Part shown: positions 8,850 to 18,279 of the stretch, piece by piece
How the letters are laid out: each line of letters begins with the position of its first letter
Numbering within the stretch: the first letter of the stretch is position 1
Assembly (NCBI RefSeq): GCF_029051725.1
Contig: NZ_JAACFU010000012.1
Location: 62,001-126,000, forward strand
Direction of reading: 5' to 3'
Source: Bradyrhizobium sp. CSS354
GTDB lineage: Bacteria; Pseudomonadota; Alphaproteobacteria; Rhizobiales; Xanthobacteraceae
DNA: 64,000 nt
Position numbers and translations under genes: made by a program
Notes under the pieces: generated by a model
The model's input: the letters and a program-made list of their open reading frames with translations, nothing else
Told to the model about the DNA's origin: nothing
Databases searched by the model: none

Positions 8850-10453
8850 GCTTCCACCGCACGGCCCTTGAGCGCGAACAGGCCGCGCGGCCGCTTTTGA
8901 ATGAACAGGATGATGAGAACGAGGATGGCGATCTTGCCGAGCACGGCGCCGGCGACCGGCTCCAGGAATTTGTTGGCGATGCCGAGCGTGAAGGCGCCGA
9001 CCAGCGTGCCCCAGAGATTGCCGACTCCGCCGAACACCACCACCATGAAGCTGTCGATGATGTAGCTCTGGCCGAGATTGGGACTGACATTGTCGATCTG
9101 CGACAGCGCTACGCCGGCGATGCCGGCGATGCCCGAGCCGAGGCCGAAGGTCAGTGCGTCGACACGCGAAGTCGCGATGCCCATCGAGGCCGCCATGCGG
9201 CGGTTCTGCGTCACCGCGCGCATCTCGAGCCCGAGCGCCGTGTAGCGCAGCATCGCGAGCAGGATCGCGAACACCGCGAGCGTGAAGACCAGGATCCAGA
9301 GCCGGTTATAGGTGATGGTGATCTGGCCGAGTTCGAACGCGCCGCTCATCCAGGAGGGGTTGCCGACCTCGCGGTTGGTCGGACCGAACATGGTGCGCAC
9401 CGCCTGCTGCAGCACCAGCGACAGGCCCCACGTCGCCAGCAGCGTCTCCAGCGGACGGCCATAGAGAAAGCGGATGATGCTGCGCTCGATCACGACGCCG
9501 AGCGCGCCCGCCACCAGGAAGGCCAGCGGCACCGCGATCAGCAGCGAGTAGTCGAACAGGCCGGGATAGCGGGTGCGGATCACCTCCTGCACCACGAAGG
9601 TGGTGTAGGCCCCGATCATCACCATCTCGCCATGGGCCATATTGATGACGCCCATCACGCCGAAAGTGATGGCCAGCCCGATCGCGGCAAGCAGCAGCAC
9701 CGAACCGAGCGAGAGGCCGTACCAGGCATTCTGCACCATCGACCAGACCGCGAGCGAACTCTGGATCGAGCCGATTGCGCTCGCGGCAGCCTTGGTCACC
9801 GAGGCCGGCTGGTCGCCCATGCCGGTGAGCAGCGCCATCGCCTCCTGGTCGCCGCGCGCCTTGATGGTGGCAACAGCTTCGAGCTTCTCCACCTCGGTGG
9901 CGTCAGGCTTGAACAACAAGATCGCCGCACGGGCGTCGCCGAGCGCAGCCTTGACGGATCGGTTGGTTTCCTTGGCGAGCGCGCCATCGACGGCTTCGAG
10001 CGACGTCTCCTCATGCGACTTGAAGACGGATTGCGCGGCCTGGAGCCGCGCTCCGATGTCCGGTGACTGCAGCGTCAGGCTGCCGATCGCGGCATCGACG
10101 CTCCGGCGCAGGCGGTTGTTGAGGCGGACCGCGCTTGCACTGTCGGGTACGCTGGCCACGGCCTGACCGGTCGCGGCATCAATCGACTTGCCGTCCGCGC
10201 CGGTGACGTAAACCTTCTTGCTATCGGGATCGGCCATGAGCCGGCCGTCCTGGAGCGCGCTGATGATCGGAAAGGCCAGCGTATTGCCGCTGCTCGCGAC
10301 GACGCCGATCGCCTCTTCCGTGTCGGAATAATCATCGTTGGCGAATTTGGCGACCGCATCCTCGAACGGGCCGGCGAAGGCCGGCAGTGCGAACGCGATC
10401 AGGAATAACGAGAGCAGGAGCGAACAGAGGCGGGCGGACAAATTGGCTGGCAC
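8846..10453 (-). CDS. urtB: Urea ABC transporter permease UrtB
   Basis: LivH-type permease of the urea importer, 535 residues from a GTG at 10453. A signal peptide (LSARLCSLLLSLFLIAFALPAFA) is followed by a soluble, probably periplasmic, helical domain of about 220 residues, then the membrane domain (ITFGVMGVINMAHGEMVMIGAY; VFGGVGNLWGTLVGAF). The extra N-terminal domain is typical of UrtB and distinguishes it from LivH. The frame is open 22 codons further upstream with Arg-rich sequence, so GTG is chosen. It follows urtA by 84 bases, with a strong hairpin in the gap. Confidence 0.93.
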   Translation of the reverse strand: MPANLSARLCSLLLSLFLIAFALPAFAGPFEDAVAKFANDDYSDTEEAIGVVASSGNTLAFPIISALQDGRLMADPDSKKVYVTGADGKSIDAATGQAVASVPDSASAVRLNNRLRRSVDAAIGSLTLQSPDIGARLQAAQSVFKSHEETSLEAVDGALAKETNRSVKAALGDARAAILLFKPDATEVEKLEAVATIKARGDQEAMALLTGMGDQPASVTKAAASAIGSIQSSLAVWSMVQNAWYGLSLGSVLLLAAIGLAITFGVMGVINMAHGEMVMIGAYTTFVVQEVIRTRYPGLFDYSLLIAVPLAFLVAGALGVVIERSIIRFLYGRPLETLLATWGLSLVLQQAVRTMFGPTNREVGNPSWMSGAFELGQITITYNRLWILVFTLAVFAILLAMLRYTALGLEMRAVTQNRRMAASMGIATSRVDALTFGLGSGIAGIAGVALSQIDNVSPNLGQSYIIDSFMVVVFGGVGNLWGTLVGAFTLGIANKFLEPVAGAVLGKIAILVLIILFIQKRPRGLFALKGRAVEA

Positions 10454-10469
10454 TGTGAAAGACCCCGGC

Positions 10470-10509
10470 AGAAAAGGGTGGAGAAGGCGGCGGGATCGCC
10501 GCCTTCTCC
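10470..10509 (-). terminator. Hairpin between urtA and urtB (attenuator or 3'-end stabiliser)
   Basis: A perfect 12-base-pair stem, GGAGAAGGCGGC at 10480-10491 pairing with GCCGCCTTCTCC at 10498-10509, with a 6-base loop. On the minus strand it is followed by a short T-run (CCCTTTTC). Such hairpins after binding-protein genes often reduce read-through or protect the upstream mRNA, giving more binding protein than permease. The weak T-run suggests partial termination. Confidence 0.6.
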
Positions 10510-10537
10510 GATCGTGCAATGGAGCGTCAGATCCGGA

Positions 10538-11860
10538 TCAGGAGCCCGAACCGAGACACTTGTTGGTCTTGGTGTTGAAGTTACCGCACTTCTTGCCAAC
10601 CCAGTCGCCGACCAGGTCCTTGGAGCCGTCGAGCTCCTTCGACCAGGCGTCGCCCGCGACAAGACCCGGGGTCTTCCACACCACGTCGAACTGGCCGTTG
10701 GCTTTAATTTCGCCAATGAACACCGGCTTGGTGATGTGATGGTTGGGAAGCATCTTGGAGGTGCCGCCGGTCAGGTTCTTGGCTTCGATGCCCGGGAGCG
10801 CATCGATCACCTTGTCCGGATCGGTCGACTTCACCTTCTCGACCGCCTTGACCCACATGTCGAAGCCGATCACGTGCGCTTCCATCGGATCGTTGGTCAC
10901 GCGCTTCGGATTCTTGGTGTAGGTCTGCCACGCCTTGATGAACTTCTCGTTCTCCGGCGACTTGATCGACTGGAAGTAGTTCCAGGCGGCGAGATGGCCG
11001 AGCAGCGGCTTGGTGTCGATGCCGGCGAGTTCTTCCTCACCCACCGAGAACGCGACGACCGGGATGTCCTTCGCCTTGATGCCCTGGTTGCCGAGCTCCT
11101 TGTAGAAGGGAACGTTGGCGTCGCCGTTGATGGTCGAGACCACCGCGGTCTTCTTGCCGGCCGAGCCGAACTTCTTGATGTCGGCCACGATCGTCTGCCA
11201 GTCGGAATGACCGAACGGCGTGTAGTTGATCATGATGTCTTCCTGGGCGACACCCTTGGACTTCAGATAGGCTTCCAGGATCTTGTTGGTGGTGCGCGGA
11301 TAGACGTAGTCGGTGCCCGCGAGCACCCAGCGCTTCACCTTCTCGTCCTTCATCAGATAGTCGACGGCGGGGATCGCCTGCTGGTTCGGCGCGGCACCGG
11401 TGTAGAACACGTTGCGCTCGCTCTCCTCGCCCTCGTACTGCACGGGGTAGAACAGAATGCTGTTCAGCTCCTTGAACACCGGGAGCACCGACTTGCGCGA
11501 CACCGAGGTCCAGCAGCCGAACACGACCGAGACCTTGTCCTTGGTGATCAGCTCGCGCGCCTTCTCGGCGAACAGCGGCCAATTCGAAGCGGGATCGACC
11601 ACGACGGCTTCGAGCTTCTTGCCGTTGACGCCGCCCTTCTTGTTCTGCTCGTCGATCAGGAAGAGGATGGTGTCCTTCAGCGTGGTTTCGCTGATGGCCA
11701 TGGTGCCGGAGAGGGAATGAAGCACGCCGACCTTGATGGTGTCGTCCGCGGCTTTCGCACCAGAAATGGAAGCCAGACCAAGCATCAGTCCGGCGGTCGC
11801 GGCTAGAACGCCACGGCGGCTAAATGGCGCCGCTATATCGTGAGTGGATTTGCTATGCAT
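10538..11860 (-). CDS. urtA: Urea ABC transporter substrate-binding protein UrtA
   Basis: Periplasmic urea-binding protein, 440 residues. The N-terminus has a twin-arginine-like signal (FSRRGVLAATAGLMLGLA) with likely cleavage after AKA. The mature part begins DDTIKVGVLHSLSGTMAISE, typical of UrtA/FmdD-type Leu/Ile/Val-fold binding proteins, and continues with GCWTSVSRKSVLPVF and LFYPVQYEGEE. First gene of the urea block, 65 bases downstream of the predicted start point of a sigma-54 promoter. Delivers urea to UrtBC. Confidence 0.98.
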   Translation of the reverse strand: MHSKSTHDIAAPFSRRGVLAATAGLMLGLASISGAKAADDTIKVGVLHSLSGTMAISETTLKDTILFLIDEQNKKGGVNGKKLEAVVVDPASNWPLFAEKARELITKDKVSVVFGCWTSVSRKSVLPVFKELNSILFYPVQYEGEESERNVFYTGAAPNQQAIPAVDYLMKDEKVKRWVLAGTDYVYPRTTNKILEAYLKSKGVAQEDIMINYTPFGHSDWQTIVADIKKFGSAGKKTAVVSTINGDANVPFYKELGNQGIKAKDIPVVAFSVGEEELAGIDTKPLLGHLAAWNYFQSIKSPENEKFIKAWQTYTKNPKRVTNDPMEAHVIGFDMWVKAVEKVKSTDPDKVIDALPGIEAKNLTGGTSKMLPNHHITKPVFIGEIKANGQFDVVWKTPGLVAGDAWSKELDGSKDLVGDWVGKKCGNFNTKTNKCLGSGS

Positions 11861-12363
11861 GAGTGTCTCATCTCCCTGACGCAGACGTGAAAACGCTGCG
11901 AAACGGCCCCAACGGCCGCCTGCGATTAACGGATTCGCAAGAACCGTGCCATGGATTAGACACCTATTAACGCATTGATTCTGTTGAAAAAAGTGAGAGA
12001 AAACGAAGGGCCGCCATGACCAAGCCGCCTAAACATTGAGCAATTCAAATGTATGCGAATGCGGCAAGCAGGTTAATTTATAAGCAAATTCCTCGCTCTG
12101 GCTAAATTTCCGGCATAACTATTTCTGCACCGCGATCGCCGTTTGTGTGGGGTGTGCCTTGAAAGCGCCGCCTCAATGTTCCATATGGAAGCCGAGGCCT
12201 CCTGCGAATCAGGAGACCGTTGCGAGCCGCGTGTTCTTAAGCCCTTGCGGGCGTTTGGCTTGCCCCATCCCATCAAGCCATCCGACACCCCAAACACGCA
12301 GGTGTCCCTCTCGACACCCTTTTGCGCGCGCCGCGCTGAATGCGCCGGGCGCCCGCTTTTGAC
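11861..12363. other. Divergent intergenic region between urtA and rhlE-like gene
   Basis: About 500 bases without a credible gene. The left part carries the sigma-54 promoter for urtA and an AT-richer stretch (about 11985-12120) suited to regulator binding. A TGCACC half-site of the NtrC type occurs near 12125 without a clear partner. The right part should hold the promoter and a long leader for the helicase, but I could not fix a promoter there. Short frames reading through it have no family features. Confidence 0.6.
11936..11951 (-). promoter_or_regulatory. Sigma-54 (RpoN) promoter of the urt-ure block
   Basis: Read on the minus strand the site is TGGCACG-GTTC-TTGCG, matching the RpoN consensus TGGCACG-N4-TTGCW at all positions but the last. 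The invariant GG and GC are exactly ten bases apart. The expected start point, about 12 bases beyond the GC, falls near 11925, giving a leader of about 65 bases before urtA. RpoN promoters need an enhancer-binding activator, and for urea uptake NtrC is the usual one. Confidence 0.9.
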
Positions 12364-13935
<1,572 letters not shown>

Positions 13936-13958
13936 CCGTCCACGACCTGGAGAAATTC

Positions 13959-14246
13959 ATGGCTAAGGAAGAGCTGATCCAGTTCGAAGGACTGGTCACC
14001 GAAATCCTCCCCGACGCGCGCTACCGCGTGCAACTCGACGCCGGACACGAGATCGTCGCCTACACCGCCGGCAAGATGAAGAAGAACCGCATCAAGACTC
14101 TGGCGGGCGACCGCGTGACGGTGGAGATGTCGCCCTATGACCTCGAAAAGGGCCGGCTGATTTTCCGCCACAAGGACGAACGTCCGAGCGGGATGGGCGG
14201 ACCTCCGCGTCCCGGACAGCGCGGCGGCCAGTTCCGCAGACGCTAG
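13959..14246 (+). CDS. infA: Translation initiation factor IF-1-like protein with C-terminal extension
   Basis: OB-fold S1-like protein of 95 residues. MAKEELIQFEGLVTEILPDARYRVQLD and the KMKKNRIKTLAGDRVTVEMSPYDLEKGRL core are clearly IF-1. IF-1 is normally about 72 residues; here about 20 extra residues rich in Gly, Pro and Arg follow. A GGAG site precedes the ATG, and the gene lies 23 bases after the helicase, so it is likely cotranscribed. Alphaproteobacteria often have a second, canonical infA elsewhere, so this may be a specialised paralogue rather than the main factor. Confidence 0.92.
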   Translation: MAKEELIQFEGLVTEILPDARYRVQLDAGHEIVAYTAGKMKKNRIKTLAGDRVTVEMSPYDLEKGRLIFRHKDERPSGMGGPPRPGQRGGQFRRR

Positions 14247-14293
14247 TCGGGGCCCAGCGCGCGAGCGCGGACCTGAAATTCCGACCTGTATGC

Positions 14294-14322
14294 TGATCCG
14301 CCGTGACCATCACGGCGGATCA
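14294..14322 (+). terminator. Strong hairpin after the IF-1-like gene
   Basis: A perfect 13-base-pair stem (TGATCCGCCGTGA / TCACGGCGGATCA) with a 3-base loop, 48 bases after the stop. It is followed by six A residues rather than T on the plus strand, so it is not a textbook intrinsic terminator for infA. It may block exonucleases at the 3' end. Confidence 0.5.
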
Positions 14323-14342
14323 AAAAATCGTGCACGTCAGCA

Positions 14343-14371
14343 TTGTTTTGGGACTCTGTTTCCAATAAAAT
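14343..14371 (+). promoter_or_regulatory. Probable housekeeping promoter of the cold-shock gene
   Basis: TTGTTT at 14343-14348 and TAAAAT at 14366-14371 are separated by 17 bases, close to the -35/-10 consensus. A start near 14378 would give a leader of about 140 bases before the cold-shock protein gene, the long leader typical of cspA-type genes. Read by eye only. Confidence 0.4.
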
Positions 14372-14515
14372 GAATTAATCGATTTTCGGCCGGACGACAT
14401 TAGCATCCACCGGTACAGCCGGTTCAGACACGCTGACGACCCTTCCAAAAATTCGATCTAACCTGTCCGCGCAAGCGGGCTCTGACATTGTGTTATCTGA
14501 GAAGGGACTACCCCC

Positions 14516-14728
14516 ATGAGCATGGGAACCGTGAAGTGGTTTAACGCGACCAAAGGCTTCGGCTTCATCCAGCCCGACGATGGCGGCCAGGACGTGTTCG
14601 TCCACATCAGCGCTGTGGAGCGTGCAGGCCTCGGCACGCTGCGCGAAGGTCAGAAGATCTCCTACGAGATCGTGGCCGACCGCCGTTCCGGCAAGTCGGC
14701 AGCGGACAATCTCCGCTCCGCCGGTTGA
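14516..14728 (+). CDS. Cold-shock domain protein (CspA family)
   Basis: A 70-residue single cold-shock domain with both RNA-binding motifs: KGFGFIQPD (RNP1) and VFVHISAV (RNP2), starting MSMGTVKWFNATKG. It binds single-stranded nucleic acid and melts mRNA structure. The long non-coding leader and a strong intrinsic terminator right after it mark it as a separate short transcript. Which of the several Csp paralogues of the organism this is cannot be told. Confidence 0.97.
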   Translation: MSMGTVKWFNATKGFGFIQPDDGGQDVFVHISAVERAGLGTLREGQKISYEIVADRRSGKSAADNLRSAG

Positions 14729-14774
14729 GCCTACCGCTTACGGGCCCCGATCGGCTCGAGCGAACAAATCAAGG

Positions 14775-14806
14775 AAAAGGCCGGACGCGACGCCCGGCCT
14801 TTTTTC
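14775..14806 (+). terminator. Intrinsic terminator of the cold-shock gene
   Basis: Stem AGGCCGG (14778-14784) and CCGGCCT (14794-14800) with a 9-base loop, followed by TTTTTT. It sits 47 bases after the stop and before the oppositely oriented pseudopilin gene. Confidence 0.9.
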
Positions 14807-14829
14807 AATCCAGGATCTGCTCTCGTATT

Positions 14830-15477
14830 TCAGCACGGCGACACTACGCCGGTGTAAGGAACGCAGGTGACCTGGCGCGGCCGCGTGTAGGAGACATCGC
14901 TCAGCGTGATGCCCGACTTCAGGACGAACTTGACGGAAGGCGTGTACACGTAGCTCGCCTGGCTGAAAATGAGGTAGGTCGACGGGATCAAGAGCGTCGG
15001 CGGAATCATCGAGGTGACCGTGGTACCCTGAGCCAGAGCCGGGGGCGGAGCCGTCAGCGTGGCCTGCGTCGCACCGTTCGCAATGGTGGCGGACTTGCTC
15101 CATTGAATCTTGGCGACACTGCTTGAATCGATTTTGATCTGAACCACCGTGCCGTTCACAAGCGTAGCGTCGTAAGGCATGATCATCGATATGCTTGCGG
15201 TGAACGTGTCCTGCAGGTCGCCATTGTCGACCGATGTTGACTGCGACGTCAAATCGGACAGAGTCCGTGCAATCATTGTGACTTTGCGATTGATCGCCAC
15301 GGCCGACGAAAATTCGACGGTGCCGAAGAACATCACCAGCATTAGCGGCACGATGACCGCGAACTCGGTCGCCGCGATCGCACGCCTGTCGGCGACGAAG
15401 TCGCGCACGGAGCTACGGGCATTCCTCCAGATATTCGCAATCGCCTGCATCGGTGCGCTCGGATCCATCTGTCTCAA
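14830..15477 (-). CDS. TadE/TadG-family pseudopilin-like pilus assembly protein
   Basis: A 215-residue protein with a short basic cytoplasmic N-terminus and one membrane segment (RAIAATEFAVIVPLMLVMFFGTVEF) in which A-x-E-F resembles the prepilin peptidase site of TadE-like pseudopilins. The rest is a Thr/Ser-rich periplasmic domain ending with two Cys (TCVPYTGVVSPC) that may form a disulfide. The start overlaps the end of the preceding tadE-like gene by 4 bases. Its place beside the Flp locus supports a role in pilus assembly. Confidence 0.88.
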   Translation of the reverse strand: MRQMDPSAPMQAIANIWRNARSSVRDFVADRRAIAATEFAVIVPLMLVMFFGTVEFSSAVAINRKVTMIARTLSDLTSQSTSVDNGDLQDTFTASISMIMPYDATLVNGTVVQIKIDSSSVAKIQWSKSATIANGATQATLTAPPPALAQGTTVTSMIPPTLLIPSTYLIFSQASYVYTPSVKFVLKSGITLSDVSYTRPRQVTCVPYTGVVSPC

Positions 15478-16052
15478 AAGGGTTCATTCTTGAAGGCCGC
15501 GGTCGCCACCAGCAGCCGCTTGTTGCTGCAGCCCATGTTGAAGCCAAGGCCGGTGACGAAGAGCGGCCACTGATAGAACAGCCGCACCACGACGACCTGG
15601 CCGCCGCTCCCGGCAACGTACTGCACGCCGGTCGGGTTGAAGCTGCAGGAATTGCCATAGTTGGTGAGGCTTAGCGCGCCGAAGGAATTTGTACTCACGA
15701 CGTCGACATAGAGTTTGCTGCAATCAAACAGCGCCGGGATCTGGCTGCAGACGTAAGCCTTGAACGTCGTTTGCGTGCAGGGCTTGCTCACGCCGGACAC
15801 CGCGCAGGCCGCCAGCGAGCCGGATTGCGCCTGCGCCTGCCCGGTCAGCAACGCGCGCGCAGAATTCTGCGAGACACTCTCGAGCACCTGGCTCGCCAAG
15901 AACATCAGCGCCGTCTCGATGACGGCGAACAGCAGTGCGAAGAACATCGGTGCGACCAGCGCGAACTCGACGGCTGCGGAGCCGCGGCGGCTGCCGCGAA
16001 ACCGGCGCAGCGTGGCGAGGAGCGTAAACCTCGTAGGTGCAGGCGAAGGCAT
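15474..16052 (-). CDS. TadE-family pseudopilin-like pilus assembly protein
   Basis: A 192-residue protein. The ATG at 16052 is followed by a basic segment and the TadE-like segment RRGSAAVEFALVAPMFFALLFAVIETALMF, where G-S-A-A-V-E-F fits the prepilin peptidase site. The periplasmic part has six to seven Cys. The longer open frame (to 16265) adds Arg-rich sequence without features and is rejected. Overlaps the next tadE/tadG-like gene by 4 bases (coupled translation). Confidence 0.88.
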   Translation of the reverse strand: MPSPAPTRFTLLATLRRFRGSRRGSAAVEFALVAPMFFALLFAVIETALMFLASQVLESVSQNSARALLTGQAQAQSGSLAACAVSGVSKPCTQTTFKAYVCSQIPALFDCSKLYVDVVSTNSFGALSLTNYGNSCSFNPTGVQYVAGSGGQVVVVRLFYQWPLFVTGLGFNMGCSNKRLLVATAAFKNEPF

Positions 16053-16272
16053 CAAATTCCCCAGCGGCAGCAGCAATGATCTGCCATGTTCAGTAGCGGA
16101 AACTGATTGTTTAAGTGTTTCAGGCGATCCGCACGGGGCGGCCCGGGCCGTTAAGGGCCGGTTAACCGCGAACGACCAGGGCATGGAGACGAGGGCACGG
16201 AGAGAGAAACTCGCGCGCGTGCGTCGGGCGGGGACGATCCTTGCCCCGGTAAACCCGCCAATCAAACTCGCT

Positions 16273-16328
16273 GGTTGTCTTGCTTAGTTCGTCTTGCTCA
16301 GTTCGTCTTGCTCAGTTCGTCTTGGCGC
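16273..16328. repeat. 14-base tandem repeat across the 3' end of the CpaC-N-like gene
   Basis: Units of 14 bases: GTTCGTCTTGCTCA twice exactly (16287-16300, 16301-16314), flanked by a degenerate copy on each side (16273-16286 and 16315-16328). On the minus strand the unit contains the gene's final Lys-Thr-Asn-stop codons, so the repeat has duplicated the stop region downstream. Confidence 0.8.
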
Positions 16329-16806
16329 CCGCACCGGCACTGCCGCTGGCCGAGCCGCTCAACGAACCGGCCTGGCTCATCGCGCTGTTGAAGTAGGTGT
16401 CGCTGTCGCCGAGCGTCACGCGGCGCTGGCAAAGCGGCGCGCAGCTGTAGGACTCCCGGTCGATCCCGCGATAGACGGTCACGAGCCGATCGCTCGGACC
16501 TTCGACCTGGATCTGGCGGTCGACCAGGATCTCGCCGCCCCGGTCGAGCGCGATGAAATTGGTGGCGCCATAGCCCTTTCCGGTGACGACGATCATGCCG
16601 CCGGGCTGGAGCGTGACGTCGGCGATCAGGGGATTGCCGACCACGATGGTTGCCACCTTGCCAGGCAGCCGCACCAGCTTGGCCTGGTCGACATTGACGG
16701 CGATGGTATCGGCGGACTCGGCAACGACGGTAGCCGGCGACGCCAGCACCGCGGCCGCAACCAGAAGACACACGCGCGCATGACGGCGCAGAAGTTGTTT
16801 ACGCAT
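16312..16806 (-). CDS. Stand-alone CpaC N-terminal (pilus formation) domain protein
   Basis: A 164-residue secreted protein. The signal peptide (VCLLVAAAVLASPATVVA) is followed by a domain resembling the N-terminal part of CpaC secretins: VDQAKLVRLPGKVATIVVGNPLIADV, GKGYGATNFIALDRGG. It has no secretin channel domain, two Cys (SCAPLC) and a Gly/Ser/Ala-rich low-complexity tail. The ATG at 16806 begins MRKQLLRRH. It lies beside the tadE-like genes and could be a periplasmic partner of the full-length CpaC encoded on the other strand. Function inferred from family only. Confidence 0.85.
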   Translation of the reverse strand: MRKQLLRRHARVCLLVAAAVLASPATVVAESADTIAVNVDQAKLVRLPGKVATIVVGNPLIADVTLQPGGMIVVTGKGYGATNFIALDRGGEILVDRQIQVEGPSDRLVTVYRGIDRESYSCAPLCQRRVTLGDSDTYFNSAMSQAGSLSGSASGSAGAGAKTN

Positions 16807-16959
16807 ACTCTTACCCCCGGGACGTGACAAACCGGCAGAAGCGATCAGATAACAGCCGAGCCGGTGCCCGACCCGGCTAACCTGCCCTCAATTCGTGAAC
16901 GTTCCGCAAATTCGCCGACTATTGTTTGAACGGACTGGCGTTTCGCGGCCCTTGAGAAC

Positions 16960-17787
16960 CTAGCGACGGAACGGATAGGCAAGCTGCCCTCCGATTTCCT
17001 TCGGCATGGTGGCTTCATCCTTGCCGTAATCCTGCGGCAGTTGCCCCTCGGGCATGCGGAAAGTGCCGAACAGCACGTCCCAGATCGGGAACGTGCCGGC
17101 AAAATTGGTGTCGCCGCCCTCTGCGAGCGAGGTGTGGTGCCAGCGGTGGAACACCGGCGTCGCCAGCACATATTTGAGCGGCCCGAAGGTCCAGTTCAGG
17201 TTGGCGTGCACGAAGGCCGAATGGAAGGTCGTGAACGGGGCGAGCCAGACCATGGCGTTCGGCGAAATGCCGGCCATCAGCAGCACGACATCGACCGCGA
17301 TCGTACCGAGCACGAGATTGACGGGATGGAAGCGGGCCGCAGAAATCCAGCTGATCTCCTCCGAGGAGTGATGGATCGCGTGGTACTTCCAGAACCCTCC
17401 GCCGTGAAACAGCCGGTGCAGCCAGTACAGCATGAAATCGGACAGCACCAGGAACAGCACGGCCTGAACCCAGAGCGGCAATAGCGACAGCGGGCCGTGG
17501 CCATTGTCGTAGAAGGCGATGAGCCCGTCGGCATCATGGATGTTGAAGACGAAGCTCGCGCCGACGATCAGAAGGCTGATCCGCATGACGCGCGCGAACA
17601 CCGGAACGACAAACCAGTAGCAGATGTCCGTGACGATCTCCCGCTTACGCCACCAGGGCACACCGGGATTGCAGGCCCAGACATGCTCGAGCACGGTGAA
17701 GACCACCGCGAGCGCGAAGGTCGTGGGGATCACCTTCGCGATGGTCTCGCCGAGCATCAGGGCGATTTCCATGGGCAGGCTCGACAT
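16960..17787 (-). CDS. Sterol desaturase / fatty acid hydroxylase family membrane protein
   Basis: A di-iron membrane oxygenase of 275 residues. The His clusters of the superfamily are in order: HRLFH, HAIHH (before SSEEISW), and HRWHHTS. Several hydrophobic segments surround them. Related bacterial proteins hydroxylate or desaturate lipids, hopanoids, carotenoids or sterol-like substrates; the substrate cannot be read from sequence. It interrupts the Tad locus, with 153 bases to its neighbour on one side and the divergent flp gene on the other; no functional link to pili is apparent. Confidence 0.9.
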   Translation of the reverse strand: MSSLPMEIALMLGETIAKVIPTTFALAVVFTVLEHVWACNPGVPWWRKREIVTDICYWFVVPVFARVMRISLLIVGASFVFNIHDADGLIAFYDNGHGPLSLLPLWVQAVLFLVLSDFMLYWLHRLFHGGGFWKYHAIHHSSEEISWISAARFHPVNLVLGTIAVDVVLLMAGISPNAMVWLAPFTTFHSAFVHANLNWTFGPLKYVLATPVFHRWHHTSLAEGGDTNFAGTFPIWDVLFGTFRMPEGQLPQDYGKDEATMPKEIGGQLAYPFRR

Positions 17788-18047
17788 TGTCGCCTCTCTT
17801 GCGAATTGCAGGTCCCGCCTACGCGTACTCCCCCAAATTTAAGGGACGGTGAAGCCGGTGCTGCGCTTGCTGCACATCCGGAACCGGAATGAATCGCAGC
17901 TCGCACCTTAAGGCGAAATTCACTCTGGCCAGCGGCAGGCGGGTTTGCCCGATCGAATTAACTCTCCCGAAAGAGCTCGGATCTCATGGTTATTGCGTCA
18001 AGCACAACGCCGAACGAGGCGATCCCACCCCAGATGGAGTTTTGTTC

Positions 18048-18212
18048 ATGAAGAACCTGATTGCGCGTTTCGCGAAAGATGAATCCGGCGCCACCGCCAT
18101 CGAATACGGTCTGATCGCCGCCGGCATCGCGCTGGCCATCATCACCGTCGTCAACAATCTCGGCACCACGCTGAACGCCAAGTTCACCTCGATCAGCACC
18201 TCGCTGAAGTAA
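18048..18212 (+). CDS. Flp/Fap-type type IVb major pilin
   Basis: A 54-residue prepilin. MKNLIARFAKDESG is the leader, then cleavage before ATAIEYGLIAAGIALAIITVV, with the hallmark Glu-Tyr pair at residues 19-20. GGAG lies about 10 bases before the ATG at 18048, and upstream in-frame sequence has no features. It is followed directly by an intrinsic terminator, so pilin mRNA should greatly exceed that of the assembly genes. This is the structural subunit of the Tad pilus. Confidence 0.97.
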   Translation: MKNLIARFAKDESGATAIEYGLIAAGIALAIITVVNNLGTTLNAKFTSISTSLK

Positions 18213-18231
18213 GCGATCGACGAACGACTGC

Positions 18232-18263
18232 AAAAGCCCCGGACTTCCGGGGCCTTTGTTTTT
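18232..18263 (+). terminator. Intrinsic terminator after the pilin gene
   Basis: Stem GCCCCGG (18236-18242) / CCGGGGC (18247-18253), loop ACTT, then CTTTGTTTTT. It lies 20 bases after the pilin stop and probably limits transcription into cpaA and later genes. Confidence 0.88.
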
Positions 18264-18279
18264 CAGACGGCGAGTTCCA

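Noticed and set aside
12125..12160. NtrC enhancer site upstream of urtA
   Set aside because: A TGCACC half-site is present, but no GGTGCA partner stands at the right distance, so it cannot be called a site.
17857..17870. GG-N10-GC element upstream of the pilin gene as a sigma-54 promoter
   Set aside because: Spacing fits, but the -24 element (CGGTGCT) matches the consensus poorly, and such spacing occurs often by chance in GC-rich DNA.
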